Positions 12,846-26,858 of a DNA stretch of 64,000 nt are shown in pieces. Each line of letters starts with the position of its first letter. Position 1 is the first letter of the stretch. The DNA comes from Kofleriaceae bacterium (GTDB lineage Bacteria; Myxococcota_A; Polyangia; Haliangiales; Haliangiaceae). The stretch is from positions 1 to 64,000 of the forward strand of contig JACKDR010000008.1 in NCBI GenBank assembly GCA_020633495.1. Reading direction: 5' to 3'. The position numbers and the translations under genes were made by a program. The notes under the pieces are model-generated. The model searched no databases. It saw nothing but the letters and a program-made list of their open reading frames with translations, and had not been told where the DNA came from.

Positions 12846-12883
12846 CTAGGGGTGGCTCGCCAACCTTCAGGGGTACACCGCCG

Positions 12884-13546
12884 ATGCCCGTCCTTGCTGC
12901 ACGCCCGAATCTTCAGCCCTCGACCTGGACCGACCGCGAGCTCCTCTTCCGGGTGCTCCGCAACGAGGACCGTGGCTGGGCCGAGCTGATCCGGCGCTAC
13001 CGGGCGCTCATCTACCGCTGCATCACCAAGGTGACCGGCAAGTACTCGCGGCACCTCGCGGGCGCCGACGTGGACGAGGTCTACGCCGAGGTCCTGATGC
13101 AGCTGCTCCGCGACGACATGCACAAGCTGCGGCTGTACGACCCGGCGCGCGGCACCAAGCTGGGCTCGTGGATCGGCATGATCGCGGTCAACGCCGCGTA
13201 CGACTTCCTCCGCACCGCGGGTCGGCGCCCGTTCCTGGACCACCACGACGGCACGCTCGAGCCCCACGAGTCGACCGATCGCACCCCGCTCGAGGTCCTG
13301 ATCGAGAAGGAGCGCTGGGACCAGCTCAACGTCCTGCTCACCGACTTCTCGGACAAGGACCGCATGTTCCTCGACCTCTACTTCGCGCGCGGCCTCGAGG
13401 CCGAGCAGGTGGCCGAGGAGATGAAGATCAGCCTCAAGACGGTCTACTCGAAGAAGCACAAGATCCGGAACCACCTGCGCCGCTGCCTCGACCGGCTGCA
13501 GGGTGACTCGGCGATCAGCGACCTCGCGGTCGCCGCCGCGGCGTAG
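12884..13546 (+). CDS. RNA polymerase sigma-70 family factor, ECF type
   Basis: 220 aa. Region 2 (about 20-100: WAELIRRYRALIYRCI, DVDEVYAEVLMQLL, LGSWIGMIAVNAAYDFLR) and region 4 (about 150-205: LDLYFARGLEAEQVAEEMKISLKTVYSKKHKIRNHL) are separated by a short linker; no region 3. No anti-sigma factor is adjacent. A strong sigma-54 promoter with an upstream dyad suggests a cascade from sigma-54 to this factor. The N-terminal 15 residues are not conserved-looking. Confidence 0.85.
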   Translation: MPVLAARPNLQPSTWTDRELLFRVLRNEDRGWAELIRRYRALIYRCITKVTGKYSRHLAGADVDEVYAEVLMQLLRDDMHKLRLYDPARGTKLGSWIGMIAVNAAYDFLRTAGRRPFLDHHDGTLEPHESTDRTPLEVLIEKERWDQLNVLLTDFSDKDRMFLDLYFARGLEAEQVAEEMKISLKTVYSKKHKIRNHLRRCLDRLQGDSAISDLAVAAAA

Positions 13547-13576
13547 CCGCCGCGCACGGCCGCAGTCGCGGCATGC

Positions 13577-14173
13577 TCAGGGTGCGGCGGGGTCGCGCTC
13601 GAAGTAGGCGTAGACCACGAGGTGCAGGCCGCCGTCGGCGGTCGGCTCGGTGGCCGCGACCACCAGCGCGTCGGCCAGGCCAGCGAGGCCGCCGGGCTCC
13701 TCGAGCCGCGCGATCGCGCGACCGACGGCGTCCTCGTCGCCGTCGGCGGTGATCCGGCAGCGCTGGCTGCGGCAGCGCACCTCGCCGAAGCGGGCGCCGG
13801 CGTCGGCCACCGCGGCGGCGGCGCGGGCTCGCACGTCGGGCTCGATCGCGGTCGCCCACGCCGGGTCGTCGGGCTCGGCATCGAACGACGACGCCAGCTC
13901 CGCCGACGTCGCGCCGCCCGCGCGGTCGCCGGACACGTCCGCCGGACGGATCGCGCCGCTGCCGACCCGCGGCGGCGGCACCACCCGGCCCGGCCGCCCG
14001 GCGGATCCGCCACCGCCACCGCCCGGCCCGGCGCTGCCCGCCGGGCGGCCACCGGGAGATCCGGCGGGCGCGGCGGGCTGGTCCACTCCGGATCGGTGGG
14101 CCCGGACGAGCAGGAGCGCCAGGCCGGCGGCAGCGACGAACCCTACGGAGATCAGGGTGTTCCGGCCCGGCAT
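13577..14173 (-). CDS. membrane-anchored protein of unknown function
   Basis: 198 aa. The start at MPGRNT (14173) is chosen because a clean N-terminal membrane anchor follows (residues 6-24, LISVGFVAAAGLALLLV). Then comes a Gly/Pro/Ala-rich linker (about 30-75) and a small C-terminal domain with FGEVRCRSQRCRITADGDED and LHLVVYAYFERDP, resembling periplasmic domains seen in many myxobacterial proteins without known role. A CRSQRC pair could form a disulfide. It is convergent with the ECF sigma gene. Not recognised as a named family. Confidence 0.6.
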   Translation of the reverse strand: MPGRNTLISVGFVAAAGLALLLVRAHRSGVDQPAAPAGSPGGRPAGSAGPGGGGGGSAGRPGRVVPPPRVGSGAIRPADVSGDRAGGATSAELASSFDAEPDDPAWATAIEPDVRARAAAAVADAGARFGEVRCRSQRCRITADGDEDAVGRAIARLEEPGGLAGLADALVVAATEPTADGGLHLVVYAYFERDPAAP

Positions 14174-14215
14174 GCAGGATCGAGCGTAGCGCGAATCGTG
14201 CCGCTGAGGGCGGTA

Positions 14216-14231
14216 CGGGAAAGGCGTTGCA
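14216..14231 (+). promoter_or_regulatory. weak sigma-54-like element before the PBP1A gene
   Basis: CGGGAAAGGCGTTGCA has GG-N10-GC and a full TTGCA, about 8 of 12 consensus positions. An alternative -10, TAGACT, lies at 14251-14256. Neither is decisive. Confidence 0.25.
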
Positions 14232-14277
14232 GGGGCCGCCGGGGGCTGGCTAGACTGCCGCCCTTGCCGCACCTCGC

Positions 14278-17166
<2,889 letters not shown>

Positions 17167-17234
17167 GCCGGGCGCCCGGGCGCCGGACCGACACGGTAGG
17201 CGTCGTGAATCCGGGCGCGCGGTCGCACGTTTGG

Positions 17235-17240
17235 TAGCAT
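17235..17240 (+). promoter_or_regulatory. -10 hexamer TAGCAT, leaderless start
   Basis: TAGCAT lies 7 nt before the GTG at 17248 but only 1 nt before the GTG at 17242, which favours the later start. Confidence 0.5.
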
Positions 17241-17247
17241 CGTGCGC

Positions 17248-19039
<1,792 letters not shown>

Positions 19040-19047
<8 letters not shown>

Positions 19048-20281
19048 TCCGCTCCGTCCCCCCCGCGCGCGCCGTCGCCACACGCTCGCGCTGGCCGCGC
19101 TCGTCACCACCGTCGCCGCGCTGGGCGCGACCGCCGCGCCGGCCCACGCCCAGCCCACGGCCGAGGCCAAGCAGCAGGCCAAGGCCGCGTTCGGGCGCGC
19201 CGAGGCGGCCGAGAAGCGCAAGGACTGGCAGACCGCGATCACCGAGTACCAGGCGGCCTACGACGCGCTGCCGCACCCCGACGTCCTCTACAACATCGCG
19301 GTCGACTTCGAGCGCCTCGAGGAGTACCGCGACGCCGCCACCTACTACCGCCGCTACCTCGACGAGAAGGACGACGCCGCCGATCGCGCCAAGGTCGAGG
19401 CGCTGATCGAGAAGCTGCGCGCCCGCCCCGGCGTGGTCTCGGTGATCACCGACGACGCCGGCCAGGCCGTCCAGATCGACGGCGAGGTCCGCGGCCGCAC
19501 CCCGCTCGAGGTCAAGCTCGCCGGCAAGCACGAGGTCGCGGTCAAGGGCACCGACGGCACCTGGACCCGGCGCGAGATCGACGTCGAGTACGGCGAGGCC
19601 AAGGAGGTGCGGGTCTCGCTGATCGCCCACGACGGCACGCTGATCGTCGGCAGCAACGTCGCCGGTGCCCAGGTGATGGTCGACGATCAGGTCGTCGGCG
19701 TCACGCCGTTCCGCGGCGCGGTCCCCGCCGGCGCCCACACCGTCGAGGTCAGCGCGCCGGGCTGGAGCACGGCGTCGCGCCCGGTCGACGTCCCGGCCGA
19801 GGGCTCGACCCAGGCCACGATGAACCTGGTGCGGCCGGTGGGATGGACGCCGCCGGTGCAGCCGGTCCCGGAGACCCGGTTCTACATCGCGGTCGGCGGC
19901 GGCGGCGCGATCACCGGCGACACCGGCTACCTGTACGAGGTCCTGTTCGGCGGCCGCCGCGGCCGCGTCGACTTCGCGCTCGGCTACGGCATCGGCTCGG
20001 CGAGCGCGGCGTTCGTGCTCGAGACCCGGGTCGCGCTGGCGACCGGCAACGTGCGGCCGTACATCGGCGCGTCGGCGCTGCTCGGCGGCACGTCGATGGT
20101 GCTCGGCAACGTCGGCGCGCTGGTCAACCTGCCGCGCAAGGACGGCGCCCGCTACCAGACCGGGCTGTACGCCCAGCTCGGCGTCGGCGTCGCCCGCACC
20201 AGCAGCAGCAGCGGCTCGACCAGCGACGCCGCGAGCGCCCTGGTGGTGCCCCTGATCGCAGGGTTGCAGTTCTCGTACTGA
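19040..20281 (+). CDS. TPR and PEGA domain protein with C-terminal barrel-like region
   Basis: 413 aa. Signal peptide (about 1-36, ending AHAQ). TPR-like helices (about 40-115: WQTAITEYQAAYDALPHPDVLYNIAVDFERLEEYRDAATYYRRYL), then two PEGA-like repeats (about 128-190, VQIDGEVRGRTPLEVKL; and 200-265, VMVDDQVVGVTPFRGAV). The rest (about 275-413) alternates Gly and aromatic residues (FYIAVGGGG, VDFALGYGIG, NVRPYIGASALLGG) and ends in QFSY, like an outer-membrane beta-barrel. Overlaps the kinase gene by 8 nt. Probably an envelope protein working with that kinase; precise role unknown. Confidence 0.75.
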
Positions 20282-20292
20282 CGGGCTAGCGT
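20264..20292 (+). promoter_or_regulatory. promoter TTGCAG-N17-TAGCGT
   Basis: A -35-like TTGCAG (20264-20269) lies 17 bp from TAGCGT (20287-20292), inside the end of the PEGA gene. The hexamer is 7 nt from the GTG at 20300, predicting a leaderless transcript. Confidence 0.5.
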
Positions 20293-20299
20293 GCGCGCC

Positions 20300-20755
20300 G
20301 TGCTCGACGGGCTGTTCCTCGGTCCCGCCATCGCCGCCGTCGCCGACGCGCTGCGCACCGCGGCGCTCGCCGACCGGCCGGTCGCGGTGGTCGGCCACCC
20401 GGCGCTGGCCCGCGGCCTCGCCGAGCGTGGCGTCGCGGTGATCGCGCTCGACGCCGCGGCCCGGCCGCTGCGCAAGCTGCGCGACGCCGCGGCCCGGTCG
20501 CGCCTCGACGCGCTGCCCATCGGCGATCGCCGGCTCGGCGCGCTGGTCGGCTGGGGCGTCAGCGGGCGCGCCGACTGGGAGGACGTGCTGGCCGAGTGGT
20601 CGCGCGCGGTCGCCGACGGCGGCCTCGTGGTCCTGGTCGACCGCGCGCCGTCGATCGAGCTGTCGCGCCGCGCCCTGTGCGGCGGCCTGGCCGAGCTGCA
20701 GCAGCGGCCGGCCGGGCGCATGACCGTGACCAGCGGCATCGTCACCGAGCTGTAG
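20300..20755 (+). CDS. hypothetical protein, Rossmann-like (methyltransferase-like)
   Basis: 151 aa from GTG 20300 (GTG 20291 would overlap the -10 hexamer). The pattern PVAVVGHPALARGLAERGVAVIALD, then ADGGLVVLVDRAP, resembles the nucleotide-binding strands of class I methyltransferases, but no catalytic motif is clear and the protein is short for that family. Starts 18 nt after the PEGA protein stop and is convergent with the 3D-domain gene. Confidence 0.5.
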   Translation: MLDGLFLGPAIAAVADALRTAALADRPVAVVGHPALARGLAERGVAVIALDAAARPLRKLRDAAARSRLDALPIGDRRLGALVGWGVSGRADWEDVLAEWSRAVADGGLVVLVDRAPSIELSRRALCGGLAELQQRPAGRMTVTSGIVTEL

Positions 20756-20779
20756 CGGGCGCGACGGCGCGGCCGGCGC

Positions 20780-21550
20780 TCAGGGATCGCGCAGGTAGTC
20801 GCAGCGCGGGTCCTCGATCGTCGGGGTGATCCAGATGACGCCCCACAGCTCGTCGAGGAGGAACCGGAAGTTGGCGTAGCTGACGACGAAGAAGTCCATC
20901 TTGTGCTTCTTGATGCCGCCGCCGGTGTCGTCGGCGCGGACGCAGCCGTCGTGGACCGAGCCGTCGGGCAGGCGCATGCCGTCGAACTCGGGGATGTAGA
21001 GGGTCTCGCCGATCGGGATGAAGCGCGGGTCGACCGCCACCGACTTGAACGGCACCAGCGCGCGCTGGCCGGCGCCGCGCCCGTACGGGTGGGTGTCGTG
21101 ATCGAGCTCCTCGAAGCAGGTGCCGTAGCCGTACTTGCACTTGCCGGTGTAGTTGATGACGCGGCCGTCGAGCAGCCGCCCCGAGCCCTCCATCCGCAGG
21201 TGCCAGGCGAACTCCTCGTTGAAGGTGCCCAGGAACAGGCCGTGCCGGGTGTAGAGGTCGGTGATGGCGTCGCGCTTGCCGTCCATCTCCTCGGGCTCGT
21301 CGAACTGATCCTGCATCGCCAGCCAGTAGAAGCGCAGCGCCCAGTCGAGCTCGGCGACCAGCGGGTAGCCGCAGCACAGCTTGTCCTTGCCGCGCAGCGC
21401 GGCGCGGGGCTCGACGGTGACGCCCTCGCGCGCCAGCTTGCTGGTGTCGGCGCGGGCGGTCGCCGGGGCCGCCAGGGTCACGACCACGGCCAGCGCGCCG
21501 AACGCGACGACCACGGCGACGGCGGCGGCGACGGCGGCCCGGCGGAGCAT
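20780..21550 (-). CDS. secreted 3D-domain (double-psi barrel) protein
   Basis: 256 aa from the ATG at 21550, which begins a clear signal peptide (about 1-35, ending ARAD). The C-terminal half contains a 3D domain: AVDPRFIPIGETLYIPEF, then CVRADDTGGGIKKHKMDFF, with the three Asp that name the family and form the MltA-like double-psi barrel active region. Such proteins bind or cleave peptidoglycan. A region with KCKYGYGTCFEELD precedes it, and CCGY near residue 58 may form a disulfide. Probable envelope or cell-wall role. Divergent from the PEP-utilising gene; TACAAC 7 nt before the ATG is a near match to the leaderless -10. Confidence 0.75.
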   Translation of the reverse strand: MLRRAAVAAAVAVVVAFGALAVVVTLAAPATARADTSKLAREGVTVEPRAALRGKDKLCCGYPLVAELDWALRFYWLAMQDQFDEPEEMDGKRDAITDLYTRHGLFLGTFNEEFAWHLRMEGSGRLLDGRVINYTGKCKYGYGTCFEELDHDTHPYGRGAGQRALVPFKSVAVDPRFIPIGETLYIPEFDGMRLPDGSVHDGCVRADDTGGGIKKHKMDFFVVSYANFRFLLDELWGVIWITPTIEDPRCDYLRDP

Positions 21551-21568
21551 GGATCTCGTTGTAGCAGG

Positions 21569-21574
21569 TAGGAT
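21569..21574 (+). promoter_or_regulatory. -10 hexamer TAGGAT, leaderless start
   Basis: Ends 6 nt before the GTG at 21581. Confidence 0.5.
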
Positions 21575-21580
21575 GCGCCG

Positions 21581-23707
21581 GTGGCCCGCTTTCTGACCCC
21601 GCTCGCCGACGCCGCGCCGCTCGGCGGCAAGGCCGCCGGCCTGGCCCGCCTGATCGCCGCGGGCCTGCCGGTGCCCGACGGCGTGGTCGTGACGCCGGCG
21701 GCGTTCGCGGCGGTGACCGGCGCGCCCGGGCCGATCGCGCTCGACGAGATCGGCCACCAGCTCGGCGCCCTGGCCCGCGCCGCCGAGGACGCGCCGCCGC
21801 CGCCGGCGCTCGCCGACGAGGTCGCCGCGGCCGCGGCGCGGCTGGCGCCGCTGGCGGTGCGGTCGTCGATGTCGCTCGAGGACCGCCCCTGGCCACGCCG
21901 GCGCCGGCGTGTTCGCGTCGGTGATCGACGTCGCCGCGGCCGACGTGTGGCCGGCGATCCGCGCGGTGTGGGCGAGCGCGCTGGGCCCGCTGGCCGCCGC
22001 CTACGGCCGCGGCCGGACCGTCGACGTCGCGGTGATCCTGCAGCGCGCGGTGACCGGCCGGCGGCTGACGATCTACACCCGCGCGCCCGGTCGCCCCGAC
22101 GACGACGAGGCCTGGCTCGAGGCCGAGGACGCGCCGCTGGTGCGCGCGCGGCGCGGCGACGACGCGCCACACCTGACGCTGGCGCTGGCCGCCGAGCGCG
22201 CGATCGGCGCGACCGGCGGCGCCGACGTCGAGCTGATCGTCGGCGACGACGGCGCGTCGTGGCTGGTCCAGGCCCGACCGATCGTGCACCCGGCGCCTGC
22301 GCGCGCGCGCCGCGCCGCGCCGCCGGCCTCGCTGCTGACCACGCGCGCACGCCGCCGGCGCGCTGGCGCTGGGACGTCGAGCACAACCCCGATCCGCTGT
22401 CGCCGGCGCAGGCCGGGCTGGTCGCGGCGGTGACCGCCGCGGCAGCGTCGCCGGTGCCGCTGACCCTCGTCGTCGGCTACCTCTACTACGAGGTCGTCGC
22501 CGAGCGCCAGTGGCGGCGCCGCCGCGTCGCCTGGCGGCGCTGCGCGCCGACTTCGCCGCGCTCGCCGCGCGCATGGCGGCGCCGCTCGACGCGCTCGCCG
22601 CCGACGCCACGCCGGCCGCCGCGGTCGACGCCTACGTCGCCGCGTACCGGGTCTTCGCGACCGAGCTGTCGCCGCTGGTCGCCGCCGCCTGCGCGCGCTG
22701 CTGCGCCTGCGCCTGCACGTTCGCGCCGGCGCAGGCCGACGACCTCGCGCGGCGCGGCTGGTGCCGCGCCGGCGCGCGCCCGTCGACGACGCGCTGCTGG
22801 CCGCGGCCCGCGGCGAGCTCGACGCCGACGAGGTGGTGGCGCGGGTCGGCGTGTTCGCGCCGGCGTGGGACGTCGCGGCGCCGACCTTCGCCGAGCGCCC
22901 GGAGGTGGTGCGCGCCGCGATCGCGCGGCTGCGCGCGGCGCTGGCCGAGCGCCCGGTCGCGGCCGCGCCGCCCGCCGATCCGGCGACCGTCGCCGCCGCC
23001 ATCGGCGACGACGCCGAGGCGCTCGCCGCCGCGGTCGCGCTCGCCGCCGCGGCCGCGACGCTCGCCGAGGAGGACGACCTGCTGTTCGCGCGCGCCCAGG
23101 CCGCGGTGCGCGCGGCGCTGCTGCGCGCCGGCCGCGCCGCCGGGCTCGACGATCCCGAGGACGCGTGCTGGGTGCTGCTGCAGCCGTGGCTCGACGGCGC
23201 GCCGATCGACCCGGTGCGGGTCCGCCGCCAGGCCGCCGGGTACCGCCGCGCCATGGCGCGCGCCGCCGGCTGGCAGATGCCGCTGTTCCTCGGCGGTCCG
23301 CCGGGGCCGACCAGCGCGACGCCCGCCGCGAAGACCGCCGCGACGCCCGCCGCCCCGGGCGACGACGCGACGGCGTGGACCGGCGCCGCCGGCACCGGCG
23401 GCCGCGTGGTCGGGCCGGTGGTCCGCGTCGACGATCTCGCGGCCGCCGCGCTGCTGCCGCCGGCCTCGATCGCGGTGGTCGCGACCGTGACCCCGGCCCT
23501 GGCGCTGCTGCTCGCCGGCGCCCGCGCGCTGGTCGTCGGACACGGCGGCGCGCTCGATCACGGCGCCGCGGTGGCCCGCGAGCTCGGCATCCCGTCGGTG
23601 ATCGGCTGCCCCGAGGCGTGGGCGGCGCTGCGCGACGGCGAGCTGGTCGAGGTCGACGGCGCCACCGCGCGCGTCAGCCGCTGCGCGGGGCTCGTCGCCA
23701 CCCGCGG

Positions 23708-23711
<4 letters not shown>
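21581..23711 (+). pseudogene. PEP-utilising enzyme (rifampin phosphotransferase/PEP synthase-like), broken by four frameshifts
   Basis: Joined across frames this is about 710 aa. Part 1 (21581 to about 21890) has the PPDK/PEP-synthase ATP-grasp start (GGKAAGLARLIAAGLPVPDG, then LAVRSSMSLEDRP). Part 2 (about 21891-22340) reads GHAGAGVFASVIDV to WLVQARPIVHP in another frame. Part 3 (about 22340-22510) has WDVEHNPDPLSPAQ; part 4 (about 22510-22700) LAALRADFAALAARM; part 5 (to 23711) ends in the swivelling His domain (LDHGAAVARELGIPSVIG, with the phospho-His). His domain last and no TIM barrel matches rifampin phosphotransferase-type order, not PEP synthase. Shifts are one +1 then three -1. No stop codons accumulate and motifs stay intact, so sequence error is as likely as true decay. 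The stop shares CTAG with the convergent IHF-like gene. Confidence 0.7.
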
Positions 23712-24088
<377 letters not shown>

Positions 24089-24092
24089 GGCA

Positions 24093-24162
24093 GCCTAACT
24101 CCGCGAAAACCTGGGTTCAGGCTAACCGCGGCGCCGCCGCGATGGCAAGCCTAACGTCGCGG
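24093..24162. promoter_or_regulatory. three CTAAC-containing repeats upstream of the IHF-like gene
   Basis: GCCTAACTCCGCG (24093), GGCTAACCGCGG (24120) and GCCTAACGTCGCGG (24149) recur 27 and 29 bp apart in the short spacer before the IHF-like start. They could be promoter elements or protein sites, for example for autoregulation. Confidence 0.4.
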
Positions 24163-24185
24163 AATCAAACGGTGCCCTGCGTCAA

Positions 24186-25067
24186 TCAGTCGCCGACCAC
24201 CGGCAGGTTCTGCTCGCCGTCGGTCGTAAATGCCTTGTATCCCTGGGGAAACTGGTAGCTGTCGCAGGGGTGCCGGGCGTAGAAGTCGACGAGATCCCGC
24301 CACCGGGTGTCGCCGTCCTCGAAGGCCCGCTGGACGCTCTGCGACATCACGATGTTGCAGACCGCGATGCCTGGAGGCAGCTCCGGGTGGTGACCGCGCG
24401 ACACCCGCTCGTCCCCGCCGAGCGCCAGGGTCGAGACCCGTGACACCAGGTAGGCCTGGATCGGCGTCAGCTCGGCGCTCTCGACCCGGGTGACGTAGAG
24501 GTCGACGCCGCGGCGGTAGGTGCACTCGCTCCGGACCTCGGCCTGTCCCGGCGCGACCACGATCCCGTTGTGCGCGGTCTGGGTACGGCCCTGGCACAGC
24601 GCGGTGCTGCCGCCGAGCTGGGTGTCGACGCGGTAGGCCAGCGGCACCGCCCCCGGGTTCTCGACGCGCAGCCCCAGCAGGTTCTCGCTGCCGGCGGTGC
24701 GATACGCGACCGCCGAGATGCGGAGCCCGGCGACGTCGACCGGCGGATCGCCGACGGACAGCGTCCGCCGCGTCGCGTCCTCGTGGAACGTGATCATCTT
24801 GCCCATGTCGGCCAGCGTCGGCGCCGGCAGGTTCGCCTTCAGCGCGTCGCGCTCGACGCCCTGCATGTACGCGTCGGTCAGCGCGTTGACCTTCTTGACC
24901 ACCGCCTCCGGCGACGCCGTGTAACGCGGCGGTGACGACTTGGGCGGCAACGGCGGCGTGCCGCAGAAGCGCAGCGTGGTCAGCAGCGCGACCAGCGCGA
25001 CGCCACCGACCGCGACGCCGATCTTCACCGGCAGGTCGATCGTGCCCGTCGGCGACGGCGCGGTCAT
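24186..25067 (-). CDS. membrane-anchored protein of unknown function
   Basis: 293 aa from the ATG at 25067, which has a GGGGGGA-rich ribosome site; an upstream in-frame ATG (25109) adds 14 residues without support. One N-terminal membrane helix (about 12-32, VKIGVAVGGVALVALLTTL) then a large exported domain with no recognised motif: LADMGKMITFHEDATRR, LLGLRVENPGAVPLAYRVDT, and four or five Cys (ALCQGR, SECTYRR, AVCNIV, HPCDSY). The middle looks like an immunoglobulin-like beta-sandwich. Divergent from the HEAT-repeat gene. Confidence 0.6.
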   Translation of the reverse strand: MTAPSPTGTIDLPVKIGVAVGGVALVALLTTLRFCGTPPLPPKSSPPRYTASPEAVVKKVNALTDAYMQGVERDALKANLPAPTLADMGKMITFHEDATRRTLSVGDPPVDVAGLRISAVAYRTAGSENLLGLRVENPGAVPLAYRVDTQLGGSTALCQGRTQTAHNGIVVAPGQAEVRSECTYRRGVDLYVTRVESAELTPIQAYLVSRVSTLALGGDERVSRGHHPELPPGIAVCNIVMSQSVQRAFEDGDTRWRDLVDFYARHPCDSYQFPQGYKAFTTDGEQNLPVVGD

Positions 25068-25202
25068 CGCGTCCCCCCCGGGATCGCCTCGCGTCGCACA
25101 TGGGCGCACAGCGCGACGTTGCTCACGTCTTCAACATTACACGACAGATGCCCGGGAGTGCTCCCGCTGCCAGCAATTGCGAGGGCGACAGACGCGAAAG
25201 AA

Positions 25203-25231
25203 TTGACTCGTCGATCTCGAGTCGGCCTAAT
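25203..25231 (+). promoter_or_regulatory. sigma-70-type promoter TTGACT-N17-CCTAAT with internal dyad
   Basis: -35 TTGACT (25203-25208), 17-bp spacer, -10 CCTAAT (25226-25231), start predicted only a few nt before the ATG at 25245. An inverted pair GACTCG/CGAGTC with a 7-nt centre covers the -35 and spacer and could be an operator. Confidence 0.45.
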
Positions 25232-25244
25232 CGATGACAGCTTG

Positions 25245-26204
25245 ATGCGCCGGCGAGCCCATAGCACCACGCGTTCTGCGCTCGTCGGCTGGACGATCGC
25301 GGCCGCGTTCACCGGCGCGCTGCTCGTCGGTGCGGCGCCACGACTGGCCCACGCCGACAGCACCGACGATCGCGTCTCCGAGCTGGCGATCGATCTCGAC
25401 GCGGCCAAGCCCGAGAAGGTGCGACTCGCGGCGGTGACCGCGCTCGGTCGCCTCGCCGACAAGAAGGCGCTCAAGCCGCTGGTGGCGGCGCTGCGCGACA
25501 AGAGCGCGACGGTGCGCGCGGTCGCGGTGGTCGCGCTCGGCAAGCTCGGTCACCGCGCGGCGCTGCCCGCGCTGCGCGAGGCGCGCGGCGACGAGGACGT
25601 CCTGGTGCGCAAGCGCGCCAAGGAAGCGGTGGTCGCGGTCAGCAAGGCCAACGGCATCGCGCTCGAGGACGACAGCGACGACGGCGGCGCGACGACGTCA
25701 CGCAAGGGCAAGGCGGGCTTCGGCGACAAGCCCCACGCGGTCGCCGCCCACCCCGAGCTGTACATCGCGGTCAAGTCCGGCACCGACGACTCGCCGACCA
25801 CGTACGGCAAGGCGCGCGAGGACAAGAAGGCGCGCAAGATCCACGGCGACCTCGCCAAGAACGTGATGGCGCGCGAGCTCGTCGCCCAGGCCACGGTCAC
25901 CGACCAGGCCAAGGACGCCAAGCGCTACAGCCTCGACCTGCGCAACATCGACGTCATCATCACCAAGCTCGAGACCCGGACCTCGGGCTCGTACATCGAG
26001 GTCGACGCCCAGCTGCGCCTGGCGATCTCCGACGAGCGCGGCAAGATGCTGTCGTTCCTGACCGGCGGCGCCAAGGTCCAGGTCAAGAAGGCCAGCTACA
26101 ACACCGCGTTCCTCCCCGACCTCCGCAAGGAGGCGATCGAGAACGCGGTGCGCGGCATGCTCGACAAGCTGCTCGGCCACCTGCGCCGCGGCGCCGGCGC
26201 CTGA
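25245..26204 (+). CDS. secreted HEAT-repeat protein
   Basis: 319 aa from ATG 25245. Signal peptide (about 1-36, ending AHAD). Two or three HEAT-type repeats (about 38-130: KVRLAAVTALGRLADKKALKPLVAALRD, ATVRAVAVVALGKLGHRAALPALREA, VLVRKRAKEAVVAV), then an acidic linker (DDSDDGG) and a C-terminal alpha/beta region (about 200-315, LRNIDVIITKLETRTSGSYIEVDAQLRLAISDERGK) that looks like a periplasmic binding domain. Several myxobacterial HEAT proteins have this form; role unknown. An array of short repeats follows the stop. Confidence 0.7.
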   Translation: MRRRAHSTTRSALVGWTIAAAFTGALLVGAAPRLAHADSTDDRVSELAIDLDAAKPEKVRLAAVTALGRLADKKALKPLVAALRDKSATVRAVAVVALGKLGHRAALPALREARGDEDVLVRKRAKEAVVAVSKANGIALEDDSDDGGATTSRKGKAGFGDKPHAVAAHPELYIAVKSGTDDSPTTYGKAREDKKARKIHGDLAKNVMARELVAQATVTDQAKDAKRYSLDLRNIDVIITKLETRTSGSYIEVDAQLRLAISDERGKMLSFLTGGAKVQVKKASYNTAFLPDLRKEAIENAVRGMLDKLLGHLRRGAGA

Positions 26205-26208
26205 TCTA

Positions 26209-26417
26209 CCCGATCTCCGGGTCTGATCCGTGCCCGTGCCCGTGCCCGTGCCCGATCTCCGGGTCTGACCCGTGCCCGTGCCCGATCTCCGGGTCTGACC
26301 CGTGCCCGTGCCCGTGCCCGTGCCCGTGCCCGTGCCCGTGCCCGATCTGGTTCTGATCTGACTCCGCTCCGCTCCGCTCAGATCAGATCAGCTCCGCTCC
26401 GCTCCGCTCCGCTCAGA
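26209..26417. repeat. intergenic repeat array: 18-bp unit plus (CGTGCC)n, then (GCTCC)n
   Basis: Units CCCGATCTCCGGGTCTGA at 26209-26226, 26251-26268 and 26281-26298, and a shortened one at 26341-26356, are separated by runs of CGTGCC of different length. From 26360 two copies of a (GCTCC)n block each end in GCTCAGATCAGATCAG. The 18-bp unit, read on the other strand, is nearly identical to in-frame repeats at 38663-38788. No cas genes, and spacers are simple repeats, so this is not CRISPR. Confidence 0.9.
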
Positions 26418-26663
26418 TCAGATCAGCGTCAGCGCCAGCATCCCCAGCCCGCACAGCAGCGACAGAAAGACCACGCCGGTGACGACCAGCGCGGTGCCAC
26501 GCAGCGGCGACCGCGCCACGACCCGGGACGCCTCGACCGCGGAGGTGATCGCGCTGGCGACCTCGCGGGCGGCCTCGGCGTCGCCGTGGCACACCGGGCA
26601 GCGCCGGGCCTCGGGATAGACGGCGGCACACTGGCGGCAGATGGAGTAGGCGCGCGTGGTCAT
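26418..26663 (-). CDS. small zinc-ribbon membrane protein
   Basis: 81 aa from ATG 26663, with GAGGG 4 nt upstream. An N-terminal zinc ribbon (CRQC about 9-12 and CPVC about 22-25) is followed by an amphipathic segment and one C-terminal membrane helix (about 55-80, GTALVVTGVVFLSLLCGLGMLALTLI). Tail-anchored zinc ribbons occur beside many bacterial genes without known role. The stop lies in the intergenic repeat array, 213 bp from the HEAT gene end. Confidence 0.65.
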   Translation of the reverse strand: MTTRAYSICRQCAAVYPEARRCPVCHGDAEAAREVASAITSAVEASRVVARSPLRGTALVVTGVVFLSLLCGLGMLALTLI

Positions 26664-26858
26664 TCGTCCCTCGGTTGCTGGGACAAACGTCCGGCGCCCA
26701 GGTTTCGTTTCATTTGATCGCCGGGCGCGACGCACGGTCGCGGACGAGCGCGCGCTCCGCCCGCGGTGAGCGGTGGCGGGGCCCACCTGGCCCCACACCG
26801 CGGGAGCGGCGGCCGCGGTCGCAGGGGCGCCGCGACGCGGCGACGCCGCGACGCTCGC

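Noticed and set aside
26209..26417. Regular repeats that could be taken for a CRISPR array
   Set aside because: Spacers are simple (CGTGCC)n or (GCTCC)n runs of variable length and no cas gene is near.
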